This document shows, piece after piece, positions 1-11,141 of a stretch of DNA of 64,000 bases (positions are counted from its first letter, which is position 1; each line of letters begins with the position of its first letter). The position numbers and the translations under genes are program-made. The DNA is taken from positions 62,001-126,000 of the forward strand of contig JARUPY010000006.1 in assembly GCA_029817715.1 (NCBI GenBank), read 5' to 3'. Under the pieces are notes generated by a model. It was not told the origin of the DNA, searched no databases, and saw only the letters and a list, made by a program, of their open reading frames with translations. Source of the DNA: Melastoma dodecandrum. Taxonomy: Eukaryota > Streptophyta > Magnoliopsida > Myrtales > Melastomataceae.

Positions 1-148
1 CAGAAGTACAACATCCAGTAAGTCTAGTCATAAATATTCAAGTCTTGTATCTGACAATATTAATAGCCAACCATACTGCCATTGAATAGATAAATTGAAT
101 TATGGAAGGAACTTGATGTCTTAGAATAACGAGTTCCATTTCTTGTAC

Positions 149-3101
149 CTGCAGTGTGTTGCGTGCAAAACAGAAAAACTCTCGCCTTTCAAATCCACAG
201 GCAGCGGAGGATCCTACACATGAAAAGATTTTTTAAATGTGCCAAATGGATTTAAAACGAAGTTGCATTACATTTTATTGGACCATGAGGCAAAGAAAGA
301 ACTATGACCATTGTCCGTCCAAAACTAACCACATCAAGAACAATAGTGGAGGACAGATCAATTGGTTGGATGATATATTTTAGAGTTCTCCTGGCTACTT
401 TACCTTGAAGGGATAATTGATTTTGAGAACATAATTCTCACCGACAGGTATGTCAGGCCGCTCAAATGCGTACTTCCTCTGCCATGAAAATAAAACTTAT
501 AAATGTATCAATATAAATATCATAAGTTACGAACAACAAAAGATGTGATATTGACTTGTTAGGGAATCAAACCTTAACCAGAGCCATGCTAAAGCTTGAG
601 ACATTCAGATCCAACAAATGTTTAGTCACTTCATTTTTTATTTGAGAAGCTAGGTCCTGAAATCAGAGAAAATAAAGTGATAGAGAGGAAATAGCCAACT
701 GCAAGAAAGCGTCTCTTTGTCTACAGACTTACCAGCAACTTTGCTCGAAAAGCAGAACTTGAAATCTGAGACTCCTCGTAAGCTTTCTCTAGCTTTGCCA
801 TTTCAAAGCTATCAATGGCGGAAGCATGGGGAATTGCATAAACACATCTTTGCATTTGCTTTACAACAACACAACAGCTTTGGTATGTGCTTCCTGTTTT
901 TACCTACATGAAAACCTACTTGTTAAATTAGAAAGCATAAAATCCTACTTGTTAAAGTAGAAAGCACCACACTTAAATGGAAAACTGATTTGGAGAAACT
1001 ACAAATTACAACGTACAACCACTTCCATCAGGGGATTCATGAAAGCTACTGCTTGTGATAGATAAATGACAACACCAAAAGCCAAAAGGAGTGGAAATTA
1101 GGACAACAGGGGTAGTATGCTCGTGTGGAAGAAGCATTACACAGTAAACCAACTATTGAATGTAAAGCATATGCTTGACATAAAAATGCCAATAAATGGA
1201 GGTGTAATTTGCAAAACCAACCATGATAAATTCTGTAATACCATTAAAAATGATAACTGCATACATAACCCTAGTGAGTCACGACTACTCATTACCACAC
1301 ATACTTGATCATTAAGAGTAAGAACCTTCGTTAGTAAGTCCTTTTATGGGCCACCAGTCAACGAAAAGTTTACTTTTGACACCAAACAGAAGCAAGCAAA
1401 CAAAATACTATCATGGAAGTTTTCATCTACTGGCCTACTAACTGTTAGATGGTCCCTAGGAATAACATCAAAAACCAGACTGATCACAAACAATAAAGCA
1501 GAAAACAGAAACAGAAGATCTCAACTTCAAATGTCCATAGATAGTTATCTTACTTTTCCAAACAGATAAACATTTCCAGAATTAGCACCATATATTTCCT
1601 CATGTGCATCAAGCATATAGAAAGGTATCGAGCCATCCACATCAAGCTCAAAGTCCAGTTTCTCGTTGAAGTTTAAGGTAGGCAGAACCAGGTCAGCACC
1701 ACCATTAATATTTTCACAATGTCCAGTGATCACTTCCTTCCATCCAGCTGTTGCACTTAAAGCAGGATTCTTCTCCTCTGTCGTCTTTGCATTAAGAGTA
1801 TGAAATTGTTCCTTCTTCACAGTAGGGTCTGATTTAACCTCATCATAATCAAGATTTTTATCCACATTCAATATTTCAATCCCTTCAGTATTCTGTGCAC
1901 AATCCACCAGTTTCCCACAGTTGTTGCCCTCGAAAAGCAGTCCTTCCTTTGGCTCCTTAGCCAGACAGTTATCTGAAATATCTCCACTTCCTACAGAATT
2001 TGGTACAATATCTCCTTTCTCTAAGACGTCAACTGAGAGATTACTTCTCGTGAAATTATCAAAATCAGGGGATTCCTTCTCACATTTCACTTCCCTAACC
2101 TGCAGAACACTCCTTGCACCTGCATGCAATCTCCTACGCCTCAATCTATCACTCTCATCAGGAGCGAATTCCGCAATCACGTCATCCACAATGCTGTCAC
2201 AAGACACCCCTTTGACTTTATCGTCCCTCCCACCAGTCTTCTTGAAAACCGATGATGTAAACATCGACGACAGCCTCTGTTTACCAATCAATTCGGCAGC
2301 TGCTAACAGCGAAGATGATCCCGGTTTCTTGACTGCAGCATCCTTCTTCTCCGTTTTCTTCTTTTTAACTTTTTCCACTGGAAACCAATATAAATACAAC
2401 AAAAAAGATGGACATCAATCTACGATTCTTCTAAATAAGATGATCTGGAGAACGAAGATGACACTACATGAAGAATATCATTTCGGGTGTTTCACGTCAA
2501 AACCAGCAGCATACAATATAAGAAGAAAAAAAGCTAACTAAACAAAGAACTCGCCAAGCATCTGGTACTAATGCAAACTCCAAAAAATTCACCAACGACT
2601 ATACCACATTTCCTTAGCGACTGACTACATCTGCTACAGAAAGTAACTCAATCGACCGAAAATTCACCGAGCCTCAAGCCATAACTTTGCCTTTAAATAG
2701 CAGCTTAAACCTAATTAATCCTCCAAAATTCTGCCACGCCTCGGACTACAACCCTCACCTTTCGACCCCCCGTCTTCTCCCTCCTCTTCTGAGGACCAAT
2801 TAGATCCCGCCCTAGTCCAGTCCTCCTCCTCCCCGTCGTCCGCGTACCCCAACAAACCGTCATCATCCACTATGAAACCCTTGACCTCCTCCCTCCGCTT
2901 GGCGACCAACTTATCATACTCGTCCTCCTCCACGGTATCATAGATAGGGTCATCGATCTTGATCTGCGCCACAGCCGCGCCTGCTCCTCCATTGCGGATC
3001 GCCTTCAGCCTCTGGAGAGCCTCCTCCCTTGCTGTGGCCTCCGGACCACGGGTTCTGCGACGACCGATCATGGGGCGTGGTTCAGGGGCCGGTTCGTCCA
3101 T
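149..3101 (-). CDS. POLA: DNA polymerase alpha catalytic subunit, N-terminal half (partial gene)
   Basis: This is the catalytic subunit of the nuclear replicative polymerase that extends RNA primers with primase (plant ICU2/POLA1). Exons read on the minus strand with GT-AG borders: 2759-3101 (start Met, then GRRRTRGPEA and DDPIYDTVEEDEYD), 1554-2377 (basic/acidic linker ending in LDAHEEIYGAN, YLFGK), 733-893 (SCCVVVKQMQRCVYAIPHAS), 573-656, 404-478 (YAFERPDIPVGENYVLKINY) and 149-213 (DPPLPVDLKGESFS). These match the N-terminal region of plant Pol alpha in order. The exonuclease-like and polymerase domains lie beyond position 1. The 1554-2377 and 733-893 exons do not join in phase as drawn, and about four residues seen in the family (VKAG) are missing between them. 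A micro-exon in the 660-base intron is likely; loss of function is the alternative. I see no exon in 1-148. Confidence 0.88.
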
Positions 3102-3514
3102 AATGGAGGGGCGCTTTACGGCTTAGGAAGTGGGAACCCCGGTACGGCGGAAGAGACGGATGAAGGATGAAGAGGAGGGTTTGGAGGGAGGGCTTTAATT
3201 TGGCGGGAGAACTGGAATTTGTAGTCGCGTTTGGCGCCCAAAATGTTACTTAAGAAATTTATCAAAATATGATAAGTGTTATAAACTTTCGTTACTTAAA
3301 CTAGCGATTTTGGTCCATGAAAGAATTCGCCACTTCAACAACAAATCGATACTTTGAAAAAAATAATAATTTTATGATGGTTAATTAAATTATATAAAAT
3401 ATTTACTTAACGTAGGGAGTTGTTTGTAATTTGAGTGCCGAATTAAAGGGATAAATAAAAGTTGAAGGAAAAGCAAGTTTACTTAAAAAAAGCACAAGGA
3501 AATTGTTGTTTCAA
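3102..3514. other. POLA 5' flank, no other gene
   Basis: The first 140 bases are GC-rich promoter/5' leader with the E2F-like sites. From about 3,240 the sequence becomes AT-rich and holds nothing else I can recognise. Confidence 0.5.
3199..3242 (-). promoter_or_regulatory. Pair of E2F-like sites upstream of POLA
   Basis: TTTGGCGGGA lies at 3199-3208 and TTTGGCGCCCAAA at 3230-3242, 98 to 141 bases upstream of the POLA start codon. Both fit the plant E2F/DP consensus WTTSSCSS; the second is nearly palindromic and reads as a site on both strands. Known biology: S-phase genes such as polymerase alpha are classic E2F targets. Binding is inferred, not shown. Confidence 0.6.
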
Positions 3515-4139
3515 GTCATGACTAGGGGTGAGCAATTCCGGGTAAAATTGGAAACCGGTTGAAACCGGTACCATAGGGTCGGTGTCAACATAAGTTCTCG
3601 AATAGACCAAGTAGGTTATAGACTCTAAATTTTTGAAAACCGACAGTACCAAGTACGGTTCCAGATTCTCACGTCGAAACCAATATAGAGAACTTGGAAC
3701 CTAAAATTTTAAATATTTTTTATTTATATTTAGCAATTGTGTGCACAGTTATAAAGTTACTGATAAGTCTTTCTTTACGTATACCCGAACCCGCCATCCC
3801 CTTGCCCTTGCCCTCTTCACGAAGCCTTGACCATTTCGTTTGAGGTTTTTTTAGATTGATTGGAGTAATGCTTGAGGTTCTCTTAAATTGATTGGAGTAA
3901 TGCTTAATGTTTTTTTAGATTAATTGACGTAATGTGGTGAATTTAATGTAGATGTGTCCCATAAGGACATGAAACCGGAACCGGTACCAAAACCCCAACG
4001 GCTTTGTTCTTGAGTGGTTCTTTGAGCCACATGGTAGGTTCTATGTTCTAAAAATAACGAACCGGCCATTACAGGGTAGGTTCTAGGTTCCACGTCTGGA
4101 ACCTACCCACCTTGAAACCTGCTCACCCCTAGTCATGAC
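3515..4139. mobile_element. hAT-type MITE (609 bp) with 8-bp target duplication
   Basis: The element runs from 3523 to 4131. Terminal inverted repeats are TAGGGGTGAGCA at the left and its exact complement TGCTCACCCCTA at the right. An identical 8-bp duplication, GTCATGAC, flanks it at 3515-3522 and 4132-4139; 8-bp duplications and this terminal sequence are typical of hAT elements. The interior is rich in ACCGG/CCGGTT words in both orientations and has no transposase frame, so it is non-autonomous. A related element sits at 22,683-23,369. Confidence 0.9.
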
Positions 4140-4323
4140 TAAAGATGGATCACTACTTTAAGTCGACTTTCTTCAGCCAAATGTCAAGGGGTAAGGGAAG
4201 GAAAAATACTTAAGTAGTACTTTTTTAAAAGAAGTAAGTTACTACATTAGTTAGTGATTTTTTTTTTTGCACGAAGAAAGGTACAAAAGAAATCCTAATG
4301 GTTACTTTTTTTAAGAAGAATTT
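4140..4323. other. Short spacer, nothing recognised
   Basis: AT-rich spacer between the MITE and the next repeat; no frame or motif stands out. Confidence 0.4.
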
Positions 4324-5909
4324 TGTTACTGTTGGATCATTCAGGTGCACTAAGAGGGGAGTGAATTAGTGAACTTTTCGCCCTTTCTCAGTGTAATCGG
4401 AAGTGTATTGTATCACAAAAGATCGTTTATCAGATTATGAGATCTGCTTCGCTATAAGCATTACGATTTGATTGTGTATGTTTTCGTACGAGTGTTTACA
4501 CAATCGTAATGGACGTAGTAGTTTATAATGGTTCGACCTTAATTGTCTAACGTCCACTTTCTACCAAGGAGGTGATTCCACTATATAATATAATGACTAC
4601 AAAATGCCGTTGCACTAGGCTTTCAATTTCTCATAAGAATTCTTAAATAAATTAGAGGTCCCTCAGGGCAACGATTTGCTCCTCACTTAGTGAACATCTT
4701 CTCGTTTCCAGCTAATTAATGCTCACGTTCAGCAGTTGGTAGCTCAATGGATTCTCACGCAGTACGTTGTCGCTTTAGCGTAAACCTCTCTACTAAAGCA
4801 CAAAGACAACGTCGTAATATAAATCCTCACAAAATTATTTCTTACAGTGTGACAGAACGACTTCTTAGAGAGCAGCCCATTTCTAATTCACAGCAGAAGA
4901 ATTCTTCAGCATTTAATCACACAATAAAGGATTTCCATACCGCCTTTGTCTTCTTTTGATGATAACCTGTTTATAAACACAACAGAGACAACCATAAAGA
5001 CAATCACTTAGAACAGAAAAGAAAAAAAAAAAAGAAAAGGTTGGTTCTTCATATAGCAGAATCAGGGTATCCGTCCTACACACAGTTCGGACGTGCACGG
5101 TTTCCTCGGCCGTGACTCATTGCATTGCACACCAGTTCCTAGAGTGGAATTTTGAACTCCGGCGGCTCCCACGCAACCTGTTCTATCGTCCCTCTGTATC
5201 AGGAGGTTGAGACTTCTACATGCTATCCTTGTGCTCGGAATGACCTCTTTCCACTCCGGCGACGTTCCCAACTCCTACTCTACCCTGCAGGCACGAGACT
5301 TCTAGCGCGCACCCGCAAGTGTATGTCTAACTGCACAAGCTCCGAAGGTTCGTGACTTCCTTATGAAAAGACATGACAAGAACGGGTTCTTGCCGATGGG
5401 TCAGACATTGGTTACTACAATCAGAACAGATATTCACTTAGCTTCCTGACGATTCGCCAGCCGCTGAATGCACCGAGGACACACAGTCCATCTCACGACG
5501 ACTTAACACCTTCCGTTATCCGCCGATCACATAACTCACACAGATCCTCAAAGCTTCGCACAGATCACACATGCTTCGGACAACCACTCAAACCACACAG
5601 ATGCAATTAGGCGCTTTGATCTGAGAGCCTTGTCTGATTTTTAAGGGGAAAGCATCGTGCAAGGTGTCCAAGTTCAGTAGGACAATTCTCTTGATTTGTT
5701 TCCAAAATTGCAGACAGTTCTGAGTATATGCCTGCTCAATGGTCGTTGCACTCGAGAAGGAAAGTCCTCAAACGGTAACTTCTCTTGATTAATTTATCTC
5801 ATCCGAATGAGATTATTTATTTCTATGTTTTATAAATTAACTAACCTAATGATAACCTTATCAGATCAATTAATAAAATAAAATCATAATCAAAATTATT
5901 AATTTTACA
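4324..5909. mobile_element. LTR-like repeat, copy A (about 1.59 kb)
   Basis: It begins TGTTACTGTTGG and ends TTTTACA. Shortly after the start comes CACTAAGAGGGGAGTGAATT, and near 4,530 GGTTCGAC followed by ACGTCCACTTTC. The same landmarks, in the same order, occur in a repeat of nearly equal length at 11,142-12,723, so the two are one family. No pol or gag frame is present. The TG...CA ends and lack of coding suggest a solo LTR, perhaps Copia-like, but I see no clean target duplication (flanks AATTT and ATTTG), so class and exact ends are tentative. Confidence 0.55.
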
Positions 5910-7200
5910 ATTTGTATCTTTATAGCGTAACGTTGCTACAGATGATCAGAGACTTCCATATAAAATTTAATATCATAATTTAGAGTTGCCTAACTAGATG
6001 AAATGGAATGTCCAAACCAAGTTCAATGTATTAATACATCTAGACATGTATTCAGTGAGTCATTACAGTAGCAACTTACTGTAAATTAGCAACATACAGC
6101 TTGGCTAGATGTGACTCAATAACACTTTGCTCAAGCTCATCACTAAATATAAGTATACAATTTGTAAAGCAATATTGCCGACTACAAGTAACACGTTGCT
6201 TAAGTTCATCATCAAAACCATGGTTAACGGTCACTTTAAATATCGACTTTATTTTAGTAGAAATAAACGGGAAAATAAAAGTGGAGCTAAAATCTAAAGT
6301 CGTAACTTCAAATATATACTTTCTTTTAGCTTAAATAAAGTGCGCAAATAAAAGTGAAAAGAAACATGTTACTCTTTTTTAAGACGGAAGTCGATATTGG
6401 AATAGTGATTTGATCAAACATCACAAAATAGCTGTTTGAAGTAATCATTTCATTCTAGACGACCTAATCGCTATTTGAATTAGTGTCTTCCTTCGCGGAC
6501 AAGGTCACTAGTCCAAATAACGACTTAAGGCGAGATAGTTTGTAAATTTTGAAACATTTTGATGTATTTGGTAAAATATTTTTTAGATTAACCCTTTTCA
6601 AGACTTGATTTCTAAGTACATCTACTTAACCTACACACACAATAAGCTATGTCTAGTCCAATTGAACTTCATTAAGTGCATCGAACCTCTGATAATTTGT
6701 GTATATTCAAACTGTGGAACTGGGTCTTCATGATTTATCTTTAAATGAATAGTACAATTATAAAAGTGTATATACGTGTGTCACATTAAAAATTCCAAAC
6801 TTACGAAGAAGGTCGTGATGTTCTTGTGATAATATATTTTCTTTGTGGGTCACCTTTTTAAAAAACGGAAGTCCAATGACCGGAATGTAAGAAGCTGACG
6901 TGCCTAAAACAAGAAAAGTGAGGTATGGCAGCCTTGTTAGAACTTTCACTTGAAGATGTAAATAATTGTATCTCCCTTTCAAGTTCAACTTAGGAGGGAA
7001 TTAATAATAGATAAAATTTTATAAAAGACCGTCCTCAGTTCCTCACAAGTTCGCCGGAAATTTCGTAGTCGTTTCTCTTTGTATGAAGTCAATAAAGTAG
7101 GTGGTCAATTAAAAATTTTGAATTGATGAAAACGACGAGTAAGGAAATAAGCCTCCCCTGCCTGCCTACCTGCCTGCTGCTTCTCATCAGTCAATTTACC
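5910..7200. other. AT-rich intergenic region
   Basis: No exon chain or RNA gene is visible. It contains short related AT-rich phrases around 6,230-6,350 but no clear terminal repeats. The last 100 bases are the presumed promoter/leader of the phosphatase gene. Confidence 0.45.
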
Positions 7201-9013
7201 ATGGAAGACAAAAACTCGGCCTCCGCAACTACGGTTACTACTACTGCCAAGCCACTCTCCACGGAGAATGTCGATTTGCTTCTCGACTCTGTGGACGCCT
7301 TCCTGTTCGACTGCGACGGTCTTACTTTTCACTTGACTGTTTATTCTTCTAGCGAGCTTGGTAAACATGCCCTTAGCGTTCTTCGAATCTCGTTTCCTTG
7401 CTCGTTAGGTGTTATATGGCACAAGAATGTTCTCTTCGATGGTGTGGCTGCTACGCTGCACTTCCTGCGCTTGATGGTATGCAAAATGGTTTGATTGCCG
7501 GTCGATTGATTGCCCAGGGAGCTTCTTTCAGTATGTCCTAATGTCCCAGGGGAAGAGGTTGTTTTTCGTGACGAATAATTCGAATAGATCGAGGAGGCAG
7601 TACTACGAGAGGTTCGAGTCACACGGAATATCAATCAGCGAGGTTTGCAGTGCTGATCAAGTCTTTCTTACTTTCCCCTTGACTTGATCATAAGGTTTAC
7701 AAGACTTGGTTTCGCCACCTCAATTTCAGGAGGAGATATTTTCGTCGTCTTATGCTGCCGCAATGTACCTTGCCATCAATAACTTACCTTCGGATAAGAG
7801 GGTGAGTTGTGAGGATCCAGTCCAACAGGTTTATTATTAACCCTTACTGTTTGGTTTCTGTGTCCGAATCAGCAGATATATGTGATTGGACCAGGGGGAA
7901 TCCTGGAAGACCTTAAGCTCGTAGGGTATAATGGTTTCGAAGGACCGGTATGAACGAACTTTCTCAGCCGTTCTGATTCAAGAATGTCGAGAAATTGTCT
8001 TGGAATCATATCACTGTTAGCACCCCGAAATAACTTCTCGTAAAAAATGGTTGTTTTGTAGGATGACGGCACGAGCACCGAAGAGCCGAAATCAGGCGAT
8101 AGCTTAGAAGATCACTCTAATGTAGCCTATTGATCCATTTATCTCTCTGTAAAACGACATCACGGTGCTGGGTCTCGTTTATCTGACTTATTTGAGATTT
8201 CCTTTCCTAGGTCGGAGCAGTAGTCTTGGGGTTTCCTAGATTTAACCATGACAACCTCGAGTGAGAAAGACATCAAGACCTATAAATATAGTTCCTCTTA
8301 AACATCAAAGATGATAGACTTAATATTTGCATGTTATAGATATGCAGCTCTCTGTATGCGCAATAATCCGGAGTGTCTTTTCATTGCCGCCAATAATACT
8401 GGGATCAGGAGCTTCCTCGAAGCACAACAACTGCCCGGTCCCTCTTTGTTCTGACCTTTTTCTTCCTCCAAAGCACTTTTGCTGCACTACCACTGATCAT
8501 CAGACATGCGGTTCTTGCTTTCAGATGCAAATGCCTTGACCACTGCTTTGGGATCAAGTCACTCAACAAAGATGAAGCCAATCCTTGTCGGAAAGCCATC
8601 CACCTTCATAATGGACATCATACGACAGAGGTATGATTAATGTTCTAGCGCTGTACTCTGCAATGCCATGGTCAATCAATTGCAACCAAGCTTCTCGCAA
8701 GTAGGTGCGACATTAGCTGCTCTAGGATGTGCATGGTTGGTGATACGCTGCGTCAGGACATTGCCTTTGGGAAGAACACGGGATGCAAAACTCTCCTAGT
8801 TCTTTCAGGTAATCCGTTTTCCTTCCACGACCTTCTCATGAACAGTCAAGAATGATACGAAAACTAATCTTTCTCGGCCTTTTGGGCGAACTCGCAGGCC
8901 ATACCACCCTCTCGGCACTTTGCGATCCCTCGAATGACATTCAACCGGATTACTACTCCGATAGTGTTGGAGATATTTTCCGACTGTCGAAACAACAATT
9001 GCCATCGCTTTGA
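7201..9013 (+). CDS. Phosphoglycolate-phosphatase-like HAD hydrolase
   Basis: This is a HAD-superfamily phosphatase of the plant PGLP/4-nitrophenylphosphatase type, which dephosphorylates 2-phosphoglycolate or similar small phosphates. Eleven exons with GT-AG borders keep one frame: 7201-7318, 7409-7476, 7550-7642, 7730-7801, 7873-7947, 8062-8121, 8211-8260, 8340-8437, 8525-8630, 8726-8808, 8898-9013. They sum to 939 bases, or 312 residues plus stop; PGLP2-type proteins are about 300. Motif I is FLFDCDGVIW (first Asp nucleophile), followed by LFFVTNNSNRSR (motif II), LVGKPSTF (motif III Lys) and MVGDTLRQDI (motif IV acid pair). The C-terminus DIQPDYYSDSVGDIF matches the family. About ten residues are missing before motif IV compared with relatives (between IIRQR and MCMVGD), perhaps from an unrecognised exon near 8,660-8,700. 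The first 13-20 residues are Ser/Thr-rich without a clear transit peptide. Confidence 0.78.
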
Positions 9014-10239
9014 GCTTAGGAGAGTCCAGGAGGAAAAACTTGAAAAGCTATTCCAAATGTTATTGGAATTCAAAGTCATTTCAAAGGAACGTATGTTTCG
9101 TTTTTCCCTGGAATTTATGGATGAGACATTATATAATGCCCGTAATTACATTTCTTTAGCCTACAATTTAAATTGTTATTTTCTTTTTTTGAAAAACAAA
9201 TGTCAGGAAAAGTTACAAAACTAATATTATCAAATACGCGGCCCCCATTCCAACCCAAACAATCAAGTAACCAGGAAAATAAAAGTAACGTAATTTCAAG
9301 TTACTATAATCAGGAGATATGTTTTAAAATAATGTTAATAAAAATATATTTCTTGAAATAAGCCAGTATTTTTTAAAATTGACGTAAGAAATATCGAGTT
9401 CGACTTTTCAAAGTGTTGAATTTTGTGTTGGAAATATCGAATTTCTTCTAGAAGGGTTAAATTTGATGATTAAAACAATGAATTCCCCATTTTCTTTGAA
9501 ACAACCTCGATGTTCTAGAAAGTTAACTTTAATTTCATGAAATAGTTTCCGAAAAGTTCCGGAGGTTTGGGGTGAACAAAAACTTTTGAAAAGACTACTC
9601 TACTCGCACTTATCTCAAATGACTCAAGTATTTTTTGAAACAAAAATTTGACCGTTATTATTATTATTATTATCTAAAAAGAATGCCTTTATGAATTAAC
9701 AAACAGAAAGGAAACAAAACCAAATATTATTGACGTTGACCAAAAACAAGGTTTAGCCGATCCCACCGCGGTCAGATGCTTCCAAAAAATAAATAATATC
9801 AAAGAAAGCCACGATCCAATTTACTACTAATAAAGTTAAGAGTCATCTCCATATTTGTAGCCCACATCCTCATTGATTTTGGAGACCACGAACTTGTGGT
9901 CGTTTTGCTCATCCTTGCATACTACCCGGATCCCGCGATATATAGAGTTAATATCTTTTTATTACTTCACTTATGAATTTTAATTTTATTTTATTAAGAT
10001 TCGCAAGCAAAGAGAGATTTCATCTCGCAGGAAATCGCCTTTGAGTTCACGAAATAGGATCAATCAAACAAAGCGGGTGACATATTAATGAATAGGGCTT
10101 GCTTGTACTTATTAAATACATGTGCCTAGATAACTATATTATACGTTTCTATAGATATGTTTCCTCCTTTTTTATTGAAGGTGGAGTCGAGACCGCACAT
10201 ACCGCACTATAGCTAAATTGTCATTTTCTAGTCAATTTC
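9014..10239. other. Intergenic region between phosphatase gene and TNL1 tail
   Basis: AT-rich and without exons that I can recognise. A (TTA)n microsatellite of about 19 bases lies at 9655-9673. The 3' UTR of the phosphatase gene is presumably in the first 200 bases. Confidence 0.45.
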
Positions 10240-11141
10240 TTATTCAAGGACTTTCGAGCCATATTCGGTCCCCTTCAAAACGGAAGGTGATGTTGTTCAA
10301 GTCCATTTACGCAGAGACGTCGGCTCCTCCCTTTGACGGCTGCCGTTGGTGAGGGATATACAAGAATCATGTATGAATCTCATCCAACTGATCTAAACCT
10401 GACCTCTCGAGGTAATTACCATTGCTGACGACACATCTCATTGCAGGAATTGATTGCTTTCTCCTTGCTGTAGTCGGAATGCTAAATGCGACAGATATCG
10501 CCAAACCTAAGATATCATCTTTTGACATGCCTTCTGGAAAAATGACTTTATAATTTGAATGATGTTTTCGACGTGGAAATCCATCCACTGTGGGAACTTC
10601 ATCCACGGAACAATTACCTCGGCTGATCCACCATACTCACAAATCATCTGTTCCATAGAAACAAATGAATGAATTGTTAACAATGTCGCTGATTGAGGAC
10701 ATCTGTGCTTAGTAAGGAAGTGCTAGATAAGTATGGATACCTCCAACAATAATGATTTCTCGATATTTTGTGGATCTAAACTGTGACAGTTTGATAAATC
10801 CATGCATAACGTCCCAGGAAGACGGTCAATTAACGTATGGTGGATAAAAGTAGTTCTTAACTCTCTGCATCCTGTCAGGTGAAGTGTGACCTGGTTCGGG
10901 TGCTCCGGCACTTCCACAAGATGTTCACAAGAACGGCGCAAAAATGTTTCTAAGTTCTTGAACCCGCTCACGCTTGAGAGAATACGTGCGAAGCCGTTGC
11001 CTGATAAATTCAATTCCTTTAGAGTTTTGAAACAAGTAAGATCCTTAAGAAACTCCGCATCCTTCATATTGCAGTACTGCAAATCCAAACAAATAAGGTT
11101 CTGCAGGTGGCATCTCCTGATTCTTTTCGAGGGAAGTTTTA
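10240..11141 (-). pseudogene. TNL1 part: last LRRs and C-JID domain
   Basis: 11,088-10,726 reads as the final leucine-rich repeats (LKELNLSGNGFARI, MDLSNCHSLDPQNIEKS), matching TNL2 positions 37,127-37,469. 10,606-10,367 matches the post-LRR jelly-roll/Ig-like domain of TNL2 (DDILGLAISV, GNYLERSGLDQ). The similarity continues to about 10,240 (GDRIWL region) but out of frame, with a stop after EIHT. The tryptophan-rich start of the C-JID exon is also degraded. Similarity to TNL2 ends abruptly at 11,141, where the 1.58-kb repeat begins. Confidence 0.82.

Noticed and set aside
1..148. Another POLA exon at the window edge
   Set aside because: No reading matches the expected next segment of polymerase alpha; probably intron.
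1921..2541. 206-codon plus-strand frame opposite POLA exon 2
   Set aside because: It is the antisense shadow of the POLA coding exon; the minus-strand reading matches polymerase alpha with splice sites.
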